64,000 nucleotides of DNA from Isoetes taiwanensis. Its lineage: Eukaryota > Streptophyta > Lycopodiopsida > Isoetales > Isoetaceae. The position numbers and the translations under genes are program-made. This document shows positions 35,628 to 46,906 of this stretch, piece after piece. Positions within the stretch are counted from its first letter, which is position 1; every line of letters begins with the position of its first letter. Where the stretch lies: NCBI GenBank assembly GCA_021234155.1, contig JAJEKV010000100.1, positions 2,330,116 to 2,394,115 of the forward strand, given 5' to 3'. A model generated the notes under the pieces. That model ran no database searches and was not told where the DNA came from. It saw nothing but the letters and a program-made list of their open reading frames with translations.

Positions 35628-37052
35628 ATGGTTAGTCATTTCTATAGATTTGCATGGTTGTTGGTTTTGTTTCGCGTAGAATTAGTTTTCAGACCTTTAG
35701 GGCATGGCAGTGTTCTTCAATCTAGGATTATATCTGGTTCTTTTAGGGTTTCGTTTCTGCCATCTTTTATTGATATTGTTGATGAATTCAGGATGACCCA
35801 GAGCTAGAAGCGATCAGGAAGAGAAGGATGCAAGAGCTTATGGGTAAACGTGGAGCGGCAGCTGCTGTAAGTTATTATTTTGCTGTACGTTAAGCTTTTA
35901 AAGATGATATGATTTTGTTAAATGGGCTTCATGTTTTTTCATTCCAGGATCAGGGGATAAATGAAAACCGCGACCAACAAGCTCAAGAGGAACAGAAGAG
36001 GTGAATGGCATGGCCAGCACCGAATACATGCTAGAGGTTAGGTGGTTTCTGTGCTGGCGGACATGCAGGAAGTTATAATCAATCACCCTCCTGCATTGTG
36101 CAAGGAGGTAGCTCTTTATTCTGCTTGATATTGTACATTTTAAGCCTAAAATCATGATGTTATGAACAGAGAAGCTGAGGAAAGAAGACAGTTGTTACTT
36201 ACTCGAGTTTTGTCTACTGAAGCTAGGGAAAGATGTAAGTTGCTACTTTAATTATTGTATATTGATGTTGGTTCTGCATATCATGAGTATATGATCATGC
36301 TGATCATAGTCGGTGTCATTAATAGCTATTGTTCTCTTGCAGAACTGCCCAATCACAGTAAGTTTAACATTCTAGTGTGGGATCTGGTGTAACTGAGTGC
36401 CATGTCTTTTTAAGATTAAAAAAGAGTACCCCATGTTTCTGTGCTCAGCTGTACACTTCTATGAATATTTAATCTATGTTGTGAAAAAGGGAGATTTATT
36501 TTATGAGGAGAATGGAAGCTCTTTTTGATAATCTTTTTTAACTTCAAGCAGTGGCTCGGATTGCATTGGTTAAGCCTGAGAAAGCTCGAGGAGTTGAGGA
36601 CTTGATCCTGCGCAGTGCACAAGCTGGGCAGATTACAGAGAAGGTTTACACTTGTGATAGACATGCATAAAGTTTTTATGATGAACATGCTTGATGTCCT
36701 TGTATCAGGAATATATGCATAACAGAGAAGTAGTTTTATACGCTAACTGTGGCTAAAACTGGCACGTGTTTTTAGGTTTAGGAAGTGCTGTTCTTCTATA
36801 TGCGTAACAGAGAAACTAGTTTTACATGCTAACTGCAGCTAAAACTGGCGTGTGTTTTTAGGTTTCTGAGGACCGCCTTATATCATTGCTTGAGCAAATA
36901 AATGAACAAACTCATAAGAGTACTAAGGTTACGGTATGTTATTCTTTCACTTTTGTGGATTTTGGAGAGCTCTTATAGCATATTATGATATCCCTTTTAA
37001 TTTTTTTTAATAGATTCAGCGCCGACGAAGTGTGTTGGATGATGATTATTAG
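35628..37052 (+). CDS. PDCD5: Programmed cell death protein 5 (PDCD5/TFAR19 family)
   Basis: Seven exons (35628-35630, 35792-35866, 35948-36000, 36170-36234, 36552-36643, 36862-36933, 37014-37052) give exactly 133 codons with all phases closed and canonical GT-AG sites. The first coding exon is just the ATG. Family landmarks are DDPELEAIRKRRMQELMGK at the N-terminus, REAEERRQLLLTRVLSTEAR, LARIALVKPEKARGVEDLIL, GQITEKVSEDRLISLLEQIN and a C-terminal RRRSVLDDDY. PDCD5 is a small three-helix-bundle protein of about 125-135 aa, conserved from archaea to plants and linked to cell death and chaperonin/TIP60 interactions in animals. Length and motifs are normal, so the gene appears functional. Intron 5 contains a duplicated acceptor region. 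Confidence 0.95.
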
Positions 37053-37890
37053 TCTTTGATGACTGGAAATGGAGATTTATTGTCTGGTCAAATATGAATG
37101 TTAGTATCCATATTTTTGATTGATGACTGTATCAAGTTCTAATTTTTGTTACGATGGCTAAGGCTATGGAAATAACAGGCTTATAATTTATTACTTCATG
37201 CATCTTCTGTTTGGAAGATCTTTGAGACACTAGGAAAACCTGGGAAGCCATAAGGCGTTTATAAGGGGTGAGAGCATATTTGGAGTATAGCAGTCCAGGC
37301 ACTGATGGAAAATAGTTCACTGGTGGAAAATGCCTATCGTCAATTTTCCTGCTGTGCTTATCATGGAAGCAAATGCAGTGCTGGCTTCTAGGTGGTTGGA
37401 GATTTACGAGGGGAACTTCACTGTTCAAGAGGGGGGAATTTGGATATCCATTTAATTATCCTGCTCAATGGCTGCATGAATTATATTATTTGATGAGGTA
37501 ACGTGTAAGGGAAGTTTTAAAAAAATGGATTAAAGCTGAAGTAGTCTGCTCATGAATTGAGTAAAAAAATCAGTGGAGCTTGACAAGGGATAGATAAGTG
37601 TTTTGGACTTGAATTTTTTCAGTGGTTTTAGGTGGGATAAATGGCTCCCCATATATGCTTTTCCTTTTTCGGGAAATTCCCCAGGAGCCTTGTAAGCTGG
37701 GAGCCTTGTAAGCCACCGTGTGGAATTGAACTTTCACAGTGCTCTTTACAAAGAGCATTCTTGCTAAAAATAGCCATTTTCCTGCTAAAAAATAGCCATT
37801 TTGCTTGGTACTTCCGATAGAAATCGAGGCGGAGGCGGAGTATGTAGCTGGTAGATCTAGATCTAGCAGAAAGCTTGCCTGATTATACCC
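37053..37890. other. 3' flank of PDCD5, no other gene seen
   Basis: Likely 3' UTR and AT-rich spacer. Open frames on the minus strand (37132-37428, 37570-37758) are not recognisable. A 33-bp tandem duplicate (AACCAAGATA-TATACCATCCCTCGGATT) follows at about 37896-37962. Confidence 0.4.
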
Positions 37891-37971
37891 AAAAATCTCT
37901 CAAACCAAGATAGTATACCATCCCTCGGATTTAACCAAGATAATATACCATCCCTCGGATTCAGAGCCTAA

Positions 37972-38599
37972 GGGTGAAATCACACCTGCGGCCGCCCAAA
38001 CATGATCTTTTTATGTCTTGGGCAGGTCTTCGAGATGCCCAAGAAATCAGTATCACACCTGTGCCTAAGATCAAACTGCCACATCACAAACTTGACCAGA
38101 ATCGATGAACCCTAAAGTCATTCTTGTTGTTCAGATTTTATCTCAGATCCCTCAAAACCTCAACGGATTAGATTGTTTGCTGCTGAATCAACCACTACGG
38201 GCCTCTGCAAGCAAGAAAAATCCGAATTTGCGATTGCCTACTTCGACTTTAGCATTATTTCTTCTCGGATTTTTGCTATTCTAGCTCCTCTGCAAGCGAT
38301 TTTGGCTTCATTTTGAGCAAATCCGGCGAGGAAACACTCAAATCTATCCTGAATTGCTCAAGCAGAAACCCTAATCTTTGCTCTTCGATATCTTGCTGCA
38401 CTGTTGGCACTTAGCTGGCGATGGCCATGATCTTGGGCAGGGGTTATCCCCCGGCCAAGAAAATTACGGGTGCCCAGGAATTTTTGTGTTTTGGGCACCC
38501 CTGGTGTGATAGGAGGTGCGCCCAAGTTTCAGAAACACCGCTTTGTGATTGGTTGAAGCGTTTTTTTAATCTTGGGCGGCCACAGGTGTGATTCCACCC
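37972..38599. mobile_element. PIF/Harbinger-type MITE
   Basis: Terminal inverted repeats of about 28 bp begin GGGTGAAATCACACCTG at 37972. They are mirrored at 38599 (inverse GGGTGGAATCACACCTG), and both continue into GGCCGCCCAA. TAA flanks both ends (37969-37971 and 38600-38602). A 3-bp TAA/TTA target duplication with G-rich TIR starts is the Harbinger/Tourist signature. The 628-bp interior has no transposase, so it is non-autonomous. Confidence 0.82.
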
Positions 38600-38602
38600 T
38601 AA

Positions 38603-39975
38603 GCTTGCTTTGTTTTTAGGCTGAGATTCCACTGGCACAGTTATGGGCGTGTCAATTAACTGAACACTAATCCTTTGATGGCATCTCAGATTTGAAGCTT
38701 GGACGATGATTCCACTACTGCAATTAGCAGTTAGCAAAATGCTGCCCTCAAAACTGAAAACTCTCACATCTAATTGCAAAACACTCGGTTAACTATGAGG
38801 GGAGCACTGCCGTAACTTTGCGATTATGATAATTGCCGTGGGCTGGATTTTTGCCGGCAATTATCATAATAGAGAGCAGATGCCTGCCAAGTAGTAGAGA
38901 GCAGATGCCGTAGATTTTTGCCAAGTTTAATTTTTTTAAATTCTTGAATGAATTGCCGCTGCCATGAGTGGAATCATCGCCTGTCTTAGGTCAAATAAGG
39001 AAGCCGCAGTTGAGATTTTGCTCCTAAGTGCCGTTGCCGATAGTGGAATTTGGCCCTTAGGATTATATGAGGATCTATTGGATTCAGGAATTTTGGAAGT
39101 AAGCGATTGCAAGCTTCTTGCAAGAAGTCTGACGTAATGAATGGCACCTCCAAATTACACTTATTTATCTTCAGTTTTAAAACGTGGAAAATTTTCTTCA
39201 CTTTGATAAACTGGCGCCGCCATCGCTTCTGTTTGCTGCCTTGGATCTGTGTCCAATTTGATACGGCCATGAACAAACTTTAGTTTGCTCTTATCTGTCC
39301 TAGATTTTTTATCTCGTCCTTGTATTGTTTGTTTGTAGCCCCTATATTATGGAAGATAGAGGTCGTTAGTTTTTGTTCTCTTAAAACACATGCACAAATC
39401 AATTGTGCCAAACACCATTGTCCAACAAATCATGGCTTCCTTAATGTTTAGCACTTTTGCACAAATGCCGGCGAGGTTTCAACATTCTCTAGAATTCTCG
39501 TTTGGTTCTCAGACAATCATATGGTCATAGCTTCTTTATGTATGTTGTACCACAAAATTACGAATTCCAATTATAGACTCATGAAGGTCCAATATATGAA
39601 TATTCCACTAGCTGACCATTCAATTAATTGCTTGTTCAACAACCTGTTCCGTCCTGTCCCATAGATTCTATCAGGGCTTATGGACAGAAGTCTTTCCTCG
39701 TTCATATTCTTTTGAAAATTTTAGTGTTTGGCTTAAAGCTCTACCTCTAAAGGGAACATCCTTGTTTCATCTAATAACATTCTATATAGGTTTTGGTTTC
39801 ACTCCAAGTTCCTCTAGAAAAAATCTATACCTATTTAATATTTTGCCAAACTGGATTCATATAGTTTTAGCCTTACAAACTAGGTGAGTCACCTAAAAGT
39901 TTTTTTTTTTTTTCAAACCATACATATACTTTTACCTAAGGGATTTTTTTTCAGCAGACTCTAGTATATTATGTG
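38603..39975. other. No gene; possible second decayed inverted-repeat element
   Basis: GAGATTCCACTGGCACAG (about 38628) and the inverse-related GATAGTGGAATTTGGCC (about 39035-39055) could be TIR remnants. An internal hairpin pairs GATTATGATAATTGCC and GGCAATTATCATAAT (38822-38874). The rest is AT-rich without recognisable coding sequence. Confidence 0.35.
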
Positions 39976-40845
39976 GCTGAAATGCGATCGGTCCGAGCCA
40001 TCGGAACGAGATTTTAGAATGGGTGACATGCATGTCTCTTATGCATGCACTGCATGCATTTTTTGGCCCTCTGGTTCATTGGGGAGATCCCTACTTCTTG
40101 AAGGGTTCTTCATCGGCTTCTCATTGGTGCCTTTTCATCTTTCAGCAGTACCTTTGATTCTCATTACTTTGAAATTACGCGAAGAAGGGGCTTCTCCCTG
40201 CTTGGCTTTTCTTTTGCTTGTTCTTTCTTGACCTTGTCTCTTCTTTGGACAATTCCTTCGACCTTCGCTCTCGATCTCGTTTTATGATTGAAGTTCTTTT
40301 TTTGTCGGGAGCTTTGTTGGTTTCAAGCGAGTCCAATTCTAGAATGCCATTGATCCGAGCCATCGGATCAGAATTCTAGAATGTGCGAGCATGCATTTTT
40401 TTGACCTCTGGTTCATTGGGGAGATTGCTATTTCTTGCAGTTCTTCATTGGCTTCTTATCGACGCTTTCTCATCTCTCACCAGTCCTCTTGATTCCCACC
40501 CTCCCTCCGTCCCTTAATTCTTGTATATTCATGTAAATGTTGTTTTATCATATAGCACACGTGACCAACCCATCGCTTTTTGAGGTTTTGTGGCGTGGCA
40601 CGCGTGGACAACCCCTCGCTTTTCAAGGTTGTTGTTTTCTTATCATTGTGTCCTAGTGTTGGTGATGTGCACGTACAATGGGATGCGCGATTTCGATTTC
40701 TCCTTGCATCGTGGGTTTTTCTATGTGAGCATTTTTTGCAGCCTTACATTTGTCCAAGCCCCTTGCTGAGCTAGGGTTTTTCTTCGAAAACCCGAAAGAG
40801 CAAGATTTTTTTAATCATGGCGATAAGCTCTCGGCAAGTACACAA
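39975..40845 (+). repeat. Dispersed repeat family R, forward copy (internally duplicated)
   Basis: It contains two TCCGAGCCATCGGA motifs (39988-40003 and 40349-40366). Each is followed by ATGCATGCATT-type sequence and a CTCTGGTTCATTGGGGAGAT...CTTCATCGGCTTCT block, so the head is duplicated. The right end has CACGCGTGGACAACCCCTCGC, TTTGTCCAAGCCCCTTG and CGAAAACCCGAAAGAGCAAG, mirroring 28725-28830. Confidence 0.6.
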
Positions 40846-41299
40846 GCTGACCTCTGTAGAAATTTTATTTTTGGGGTCCAGGTGATATAACTGGATATTT
40901 CCTGTAAACTTCATTATTTTGGTGGGTAGCTTGCAAATGTCTAGCTATCCACTCTAAACCATTGTAGAAAACTGCTGAGATGAATGGATAGTCTATCTGT
41001 TCGGGAGCTTTGTCGGTTTTATACGAGCCCCTAGTCCAAGTACTATGATAAACTGAATTGAAAGAGGAGAACATGCCATTTGAAAGAATTGAACTGAATT
41101 GAATGTATTTTTATCGTGCACGGAGATTATTAGGTCTATGGGATCCAATCAAGGACATCAAACATATTACTGATAGAATTAAAAAACCCTTGCCTCGAAG
41201 AGTTTTCGAGGGAAAAACCTTGGTAGTAATAAGCATGCTGATAAACCGTACGATGATATATTATAATATATGTCAAGGTAGAGCTGGAGGATATAGCTG

Positions 41300-41680
41300 A
41301 GTGTGTATATCCATCACCTCTTGGAGATATGATACATTAACCCTTGAAGCTGAACCCAATATCATTTGGCGCCGCAGCTAGTTAGATGGGACCGACTCAG
41401 CATGGCGTGCCCGGATATGGTCGAATGTCGCTTTCTGAAGACTGTAGCACTCATCTTCAATGACTTCCATTTGGAAACACTGACAAAGCACATCCTCCCA
41501 TGCCTCCCAAATCCATATATCTGTCTCAATTCTGAGGCGATGTGCATCGGTGCGAATTGAAACTATCAGTCTATGCTTCCTCATAGACAAATGTGTATGC
41601 AGGTAGCGTTGTGGACCCCGTTCAAGTATGGGATTGATCTGACAATGGTAGTGTATTGTCTTAACCTGTTCCACGGTACT
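41300..41680 (-). pseudogene. Non-LTR retrotransposon RT C-terminal fragment
   Basis: The minus-strand reading ends RTDAHRLRIETDIWIWEAWE, LCQCFQMEVIEDECYSLQ and FDHIRARHAES. The pattern H-x-L-x-IE...C-x2-C-x4-E-x-E-x-x... is a common C-terminal Cys/His segment after LINE reverse transcriptases. A similar piece (QVIEDESHTLLSCPAFETVR) lies at about 56705-56790 on the + strand. Confidence 0.6.
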
Positions 41681-42216
41681 AGCATCCTAAAGCTTGCTGA
41701 GGAAACAAGCATTGAGATACTGCTTCAAGTTGCATTGATCTTTTTCACTTTGTAGCTGTATGCACTTATGCTTCTGCACATTCCATCGAGATACTGCCTC
41801 AAGTTTTAGTGATCTTCTTCACCTTGTCTATTTAGAACATTGAAATAGTAACTCTACTACCTCTAGTGGTTAGTCACCTTATTGAATATTACTTTTTTGG
41901 TCATCTCAAACATAGAATGAGCATGCTATAGTTTTCATTAGGTCTATATATGATCGTAACCATTTTCGATCACCAAATATGTTCTTACCCTTTGCCATGG
42001 ACCATTTTTTCGAAATCACACTTCAAAACATAATGCACCATTACACTAATAGTTACCTGTTGAAGCTCAACAAATTTCCTTGCTTCACAGAAAGGATATA
42101 TAGCATAATAATAGGGGCTCCAGGGGGGTTTGATTTAGATGATTAAATGACCATACCTAAAACCACAAACCATACTCCTAAAACAATTGAATGAGTAGTT
42201 ATTAAAAAAAAAAGGC

Positions 42217-42649
42217 AATTTATAAAATTACCACTATATTTATCCAAAATTATGAAAATGCCTCTATTTTAGGGGTATCTCTTATAGAAATGACTAACTT
42301 TTTTGTCATGATCCATATAGAAATGTGTCCTTCAAGGAATATTGTAGATGAGAATAATATCTTCTCAACAAAGTTAAAATCACCTCAATCGGAGTCTGGA
42401 ATCACAAATTATAATACTTTTTGTACAAAAAAAATTGTACAAATTTGGAAGACCATAACTTAAGATTTTCGACTCAGATTCAAGTGATTTTAGCTTTATA
42501 AAAAGATATCATCCTCATCTACAATGAGTTTGAAGAACACATTCCCATTTGGCCCATCATGAATAAGACAGTCATTTCCATTGAAACTACTCCTAAAACA
42601 GGGCCATTTTCATAATTTTGCATAATTATAGGGGTATTTTTATAAATTT
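42217..42649. mobile_element. Foldback-type element: long imperfect inverted repeat
   Basis: Arms of about 210 bp are inverted copies of each other over their full length. Left AATTTATAAAATTACC...CAAAATTATGAAAATG pairs with right CATTTTCATAATTTTG...GGTATTTTTATAAATTT. Matches continue through GAAATGACT, GTAGATGAG-ATAATATCTT and AAAATCAC to a centre at about 42425-42440 (TTTGTACAAAAAAAATTGTACAA). There is no coding capacity and I see no clear target duplication. Confidence 0.85.
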
Positions 42650-43194
42650 CTCTAAAAAGAAAGGAATATAGATTCAATAGAAAGGGATTTCTCTAACTAA
42701 TAACCTTATTGTTTATTCATTATTTTCCATTCTTTATCGGGTTTTTTCTCATCCTAGATTTTTGACCATTGATCTTCGGGATATTCTCTATTCTGTGCCA
42801 AATCAAGGGCCATTAAATTTTTCGTCACTGAAACGCCCGCCACTTCCAATGGTCCAAAAGCAATACACGGTTAGAAGGAAAAAAAAAAAACCCCAGGCAG
42901 CAATCAACCAGACTGCAGGCGACGTGCCTCTGCTGGCATCGCATCCGGAACCAGCATGAACCCGGAGCTAGGGCCATCTCCAGGCCCAATCCGGCTGGTT
43001 CAAAAAGCCCCAAAGAAAAAAACCTCCCAAACTGGCCGTAACATTTGAAGCTGCAGGCCCAGTCCGACTGATTCAAGAAGGCCCAAAGAAGACTGCCGGC
43101 CTGCCTTCTGCTGGCAGCGCTCCTGCCTTCTACCGGCCTTCTGCCGGCTTGCCTTTTACATGCAAAGCCTTCAATCTCCATAGAACCCAATAAT

Positions 43195-43330
43195 CACCAT
43201 CTGCCGAAACCCTCAATCTGCCGAAACTCTCCATCTGCCGAAACTCTACATCTGTCGGACTGCTAAAGAACCCAATAATCACCACTCTCAATCTCCATCT
43301 GCCGAAACTCTCAATAAGAATCCAGAGAAT
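43195..43330 (+). repeat. Short repeats, CATCTGCCGAAACTCT unit
   Basis: CATCTGCCGAAACYCTCAATCT-like units occur four to five times, interrupted by a repeat of CCCAATAATCACCA. The surrounding 42760-43190 minus-strand frame is compositionally biased and not recognisable. Confidence 0.7.
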
Positions 43331-43747
43331 TCAATATCCGCTTCTCGGTTGCGCATCCTCTATTCCTCACCTGTTCTTCTTCAATTGCCCATAGACATAT
43401 AAAGATGAGGAGGCTGCATCTCTTCAAATTCTGAGATCGAATCCAAGCAATTCAAAAGATTTGCCGTAGAAGCCTCCCATCCATGCCCATGCCTGCTCCA
43501 AAAAGAAACCTGCATGCCTTCTATTCGGAACCATGTCTTAGCCGATTTTTGCAATGCTCAAGCCAACAAGCACCCTATTTTTGGAATTCTCGGCCAAACA
43601 ACCAGCTCAAATCAGCTAAAACATACGCTTTCTCTACGACTTTCCATACAATACCAAGCCAAAATCTAGGCCCAACCATCGGTGAGATACCCTCCCCAAA
43701 TACCAAACGAAATAATAGAACATTATAGATTCAATAGAACAAATAAT

Positions 43748-43935
43748 CATGTTAGCTCAATGGTTGTTGTACCACTCAGAACGTTCTTATTTTGACATTG
43801 AATAATTTTGGTAGAGGTTCGAGTCCTCGCATTTCATAATTCAAAGCCTTAGGTGCATCTGTATTTCATATTTTAAAATCATAGGCCCCTCAATCATAAA
43901 TAACCATAAACAAAACGAGAGTTGCCTAGAGGCTC
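43748..43935 (+). repeat. SINE family S2 copy with good B box
   Basis: TAGCTCAATGG (43753-43763) resembles an A box and GGTTCGAGTCC (43816-43826) is a perfect B box. These are followed by a body shared with 33670-33830 (TTTCATATTTTAAAATCATAGG, ACGAGAG-TGCC-AGAGGC). The A-to-B spacing is longer than in most tRNAs, so this is a tRNA-derived SINE and not a tRNA gene. Confidence 0.65.
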
Positions 43936-44721
43936 TAACATATATCCTGGCTGTAGGATTGGCAGATTCAATGGCCTACATAATCCAGTAGAATCCATAC
44001 TAGCTGAAGCTTGTTTTTTGAGGCCATGCAAAAAATTATTTCTTCTCTAATAGTACTTTTGCAAATTATCTCCACTTGCTTGATCCTAATAAATAGGAAA
44101 TTGTACCAAAGTAATAAGCACCCAAGCAATATAAAACCTATATAATTCAAGAAGGGCAATCCATATTATTTACCTTAATAATGATTTTTTTATGCCAACT
44201 GCATGTTCTGCCAAACAATGTGTTGAGCAATTCTTTTGTAGTTCTAGTATGATGAGATTTATCGAAGCAACAACAAAACAAACAAGTATTAAACGGTCCT
44301 TCAAGCAAGGAAGAAGGAGCTTCTTATCTGTTATAAAACCTTGTGTTTTATATATTTCCTCCTTTAAAAAGCCACATACACTCATACATACACCATCCTT
44401 TAATCCAAAGTACCTCGAGAGATAAACATAAAAAAACCAGAAAGATAGCTTCTAAGCTAAAGAAAAAACATTGGAAAGTTGACAAGCCTCAACGCACTAG
44501 AACCAGAGCTCCGCTCACACACTCTCTCTTTGCGACTAGCTCTGCTCACACTCTTCGTTGATTGCAACTAATCCCAACCATGAAATAAATGCGGCGGCAT
44601 ATCTCAGCTCATTCTAGCCCTCCAACAATGAATATTCTAAAGAATACACATTTAGAAGGCTACTTTTGGATTGTGAGCCTCTCCCCCCATCCCCGTAGCG
44701 GCATCTTCAGGTTCCTCAAAC

Positions 44722-45236
44722 CATAGTGGAAAAGTGTTTGGATGCAGACATGGGATAAACTACTCCACCCTAAAGTGTCAGCGCTGCGATGGCAAATTCT
44801 CCATAGATGTGTTCGAGTGAATGTCTTGGTTCACAAGATGAACCTCAGAGTCGCAGATCATTGCCCTCTCTGTGGCCAATGTGTTGAAACTATTGAACAC
44901 TGCTTCTTCTTGTGCGATCGTCTATGGCTTGCTTGGGCGTGGTTGTTCACTCTTTTCAGTATGTCTCTCACTAGTCAGGAGATCCTACTTGCACTTTATC
45001 CCCTTGTTTGACCTAACTTGCATAAGCGGGCATTTCATCTTGCTTCTAGTTAGATTTTGTGGTCTTTCTGGCAGAGGCGATGTCTGTGTATTTTTCAAGG
45101 TGCACACATCTCTGATCAACAGCTTCTTTCTTGTGCTCAGCACAAGATCACTAAAGCTTATCGTTGCTCATCTCTAGCTGATGATAAAAAAGAGATAATT
45201 TGGCAAGCATATTTACGATGTTCCTCTTATGCATAG
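44722..45236 (+). pseudogene. LINE ORF2 zf-RVT fragment
   Basis: Reads VSALRWQILHRCVRVNVLVH, then DHCPLCGQCVETIEHCFFLC and WLAWAWLFTLFSMSL, with frame changes after about 45010 (KRAFHLAS, then KKEIIWQAYLRCSS). It resembles the zf-RVT domain of the LINE at 32249-33690 but on the opposite strand. Both ends are truncated. Confidence 0.8.
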
Positions 45237-45239
45237 ACG

Positions 45240-46478
45240 GATGTTCGTATTAATAAAACAAGGTGCTGCGCACGAGGGGTTGCCCTCCGATGACGCAAAA
45301 GTGTGTTTTTATGGTTTCTGTTTCGGTATTTATTTTCATGTTTTTTATTTGATTGTTCTTTAAGATTGAATTTGAATGCTGATTTGTTTTTTTCATCTGG
45401 TTTGTCTCTTTTGATCGCTTACGTATTGTAAGGGAGCAAGAAATAAGGATATAAGAATTGGAATTTGGACATTCTAATGTCCTTTGCTTTGTTTGCAATG
45501 TACATGGTGAAAGAACTTTGCTTTAGTAAAACATCATTGGTTCTACATCTATATCAAAACGTATAGCTTCCAAAATATAGCTTTATAACCTTGGGTAATT
45601 CCTCATAAATCCACTTTAAAATTCCTGGTTTATTACCCTTGGTCACGCAGGCGTCAAAATAGCAAAACTCATAGCATACATTCATGCTAGATTTTGGAGA
45701 CTATAAAGTCGAGGAGCCATTTCTTGCAAATACCGTTCCCTACAATATACAAAAATACATATTTTAGAGTCAGAGATAAGATCGGAGGAAGAATACTTGT
45801 TTTATTCCCATACGTGCACACAAGAAATCTGCAGGCATACAAACTGCAAACACAAAAATGAAGAAATTAGAAAAGATAAACAAAACAAGCTCGCTACGAA
45901 GACCCAAGGGCGGGGACCTGCACAGTAAATCTCGTATGGATGCTTTGGACCTAATATGGATTCGAGAAGTACCAGGCAGCGTGTATGCAGCCGTCGACGC
46001 TGCTTGTGTGTTGGTTGTCCACATAAATTTTTAACCAAGATATCTTTTTTTTTTCTATGAGATAACAAAGTATTTTTCCATGTCATTACTAAAAGCTGGC
46101 AACGTCGGGCATCCATCACTAATCACATATACGAGGATATATTTTAATCAATTATTTATTAGCTTGTGGTCATTGGCTTTTAATGGCCTAGATAGATAAG
46201 ATAAGATAGAATAGGCACGACAATAAGATACTTCATGTTTTAATAAATAGCTTATAGCCCATATAAGGTAAAGATTAAATGGATTCACTACTTATATTTA
46301 GGCACTCAAGTGAATATTTATTTATATATGCACAATTGAACGTTGCCTTTTTGTTAACATTCTCGAGGGTCAACATTGGCATTCACATGGGCCATTGTTT
46401 TTCCTTCGAAATTAAAAACAGAGAGGGCAATTCATATGCTTTGCTTAGATAAAAGTTGGGTTTTTTCTTTTCCTTTTC
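45240..46478. other. No gene recognised
   Basis: AT-rich spacer. Minus-strand frames at 45770-46119 are open but match nothing I know. A GATAGATAAGATAAGATAGAATAG stretch at about 46190 resembles a SINE S1 tail in reverse. Confidence 0.35.
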
Positions 46479-46683
46479 TTTTTTGGGTTGCCCCTAGGGG
46501 GGCAAACCCTCGTTTATGTGGGTATGTGGGCATATCCAGGTATATGCCGGCATATGCCTAGCATATGCTAGTGACTGCTCCAAACTGACCGCTGCCTGTA
46601 AACTCTCGGTCATCCAGCCCCATTCCTTCGCAGGCGTGGCTATGGCGCAGCTCGACCCTTCTTCTTCTTCCAAGCATTTTCCT
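46479..46683 (+). repeat. 205-bp direct repeat, left copy (with short ATG frame)
   Basis: Near-identical to 49958-50162 (about four differences seen). It contains GGGTTGCCCCTAGGGGGGCAAACCC, a partial palindrome, a string of CATATGC/ATATGCC words, and ends with an ATG frame MAQLDPSSSSKHFP. Identity stops right after CATTTTCCT in both copies. A third, diverged copy lacking the ATG part is at about 50776-50935. Confidence 0.92.
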
Positions 46684-46906
46684 AATTAACCTGGGATCGA
46701 CCAAGGAAGAAGGGCCCCTAATTCAGCTTCCTTTTGTTCGATCCCAGGTAAGCAATTTGTTTCATAATTATATTCTCTTTCAGCTCTCAAAATGTTGGAA
46801 TCTTTGGCAAGCACAGCCTTGATAATCCCTTTTGCATTTAACAGGGTTAATTCTTTTCTTATGCCTTTGAATGGTGTTCTGCTTTGGGGGATTTTCTCCT
46901 TCGCAG

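Noticed and set aside
36343-36357. A 15-nt microexon (AACTGCCCAATCACA between TTGCAG and GTAAG) in PDCD5
   Set aside because: Including it would create a TAA stop after the preceding phase-1 T; skipping it gives the conserved ERLARIAL junction.
38444-38779. 111-codon minus-strand ORF
   Set aside because: Crosses the right terminus of the Harbinger-type MITE, so it is a chance frame.
42825-43190. 121-codon minus-strand ORF near 43 kb
   Set aside because: Driven by CTGCCGGC-type short repeats; no domain visible.
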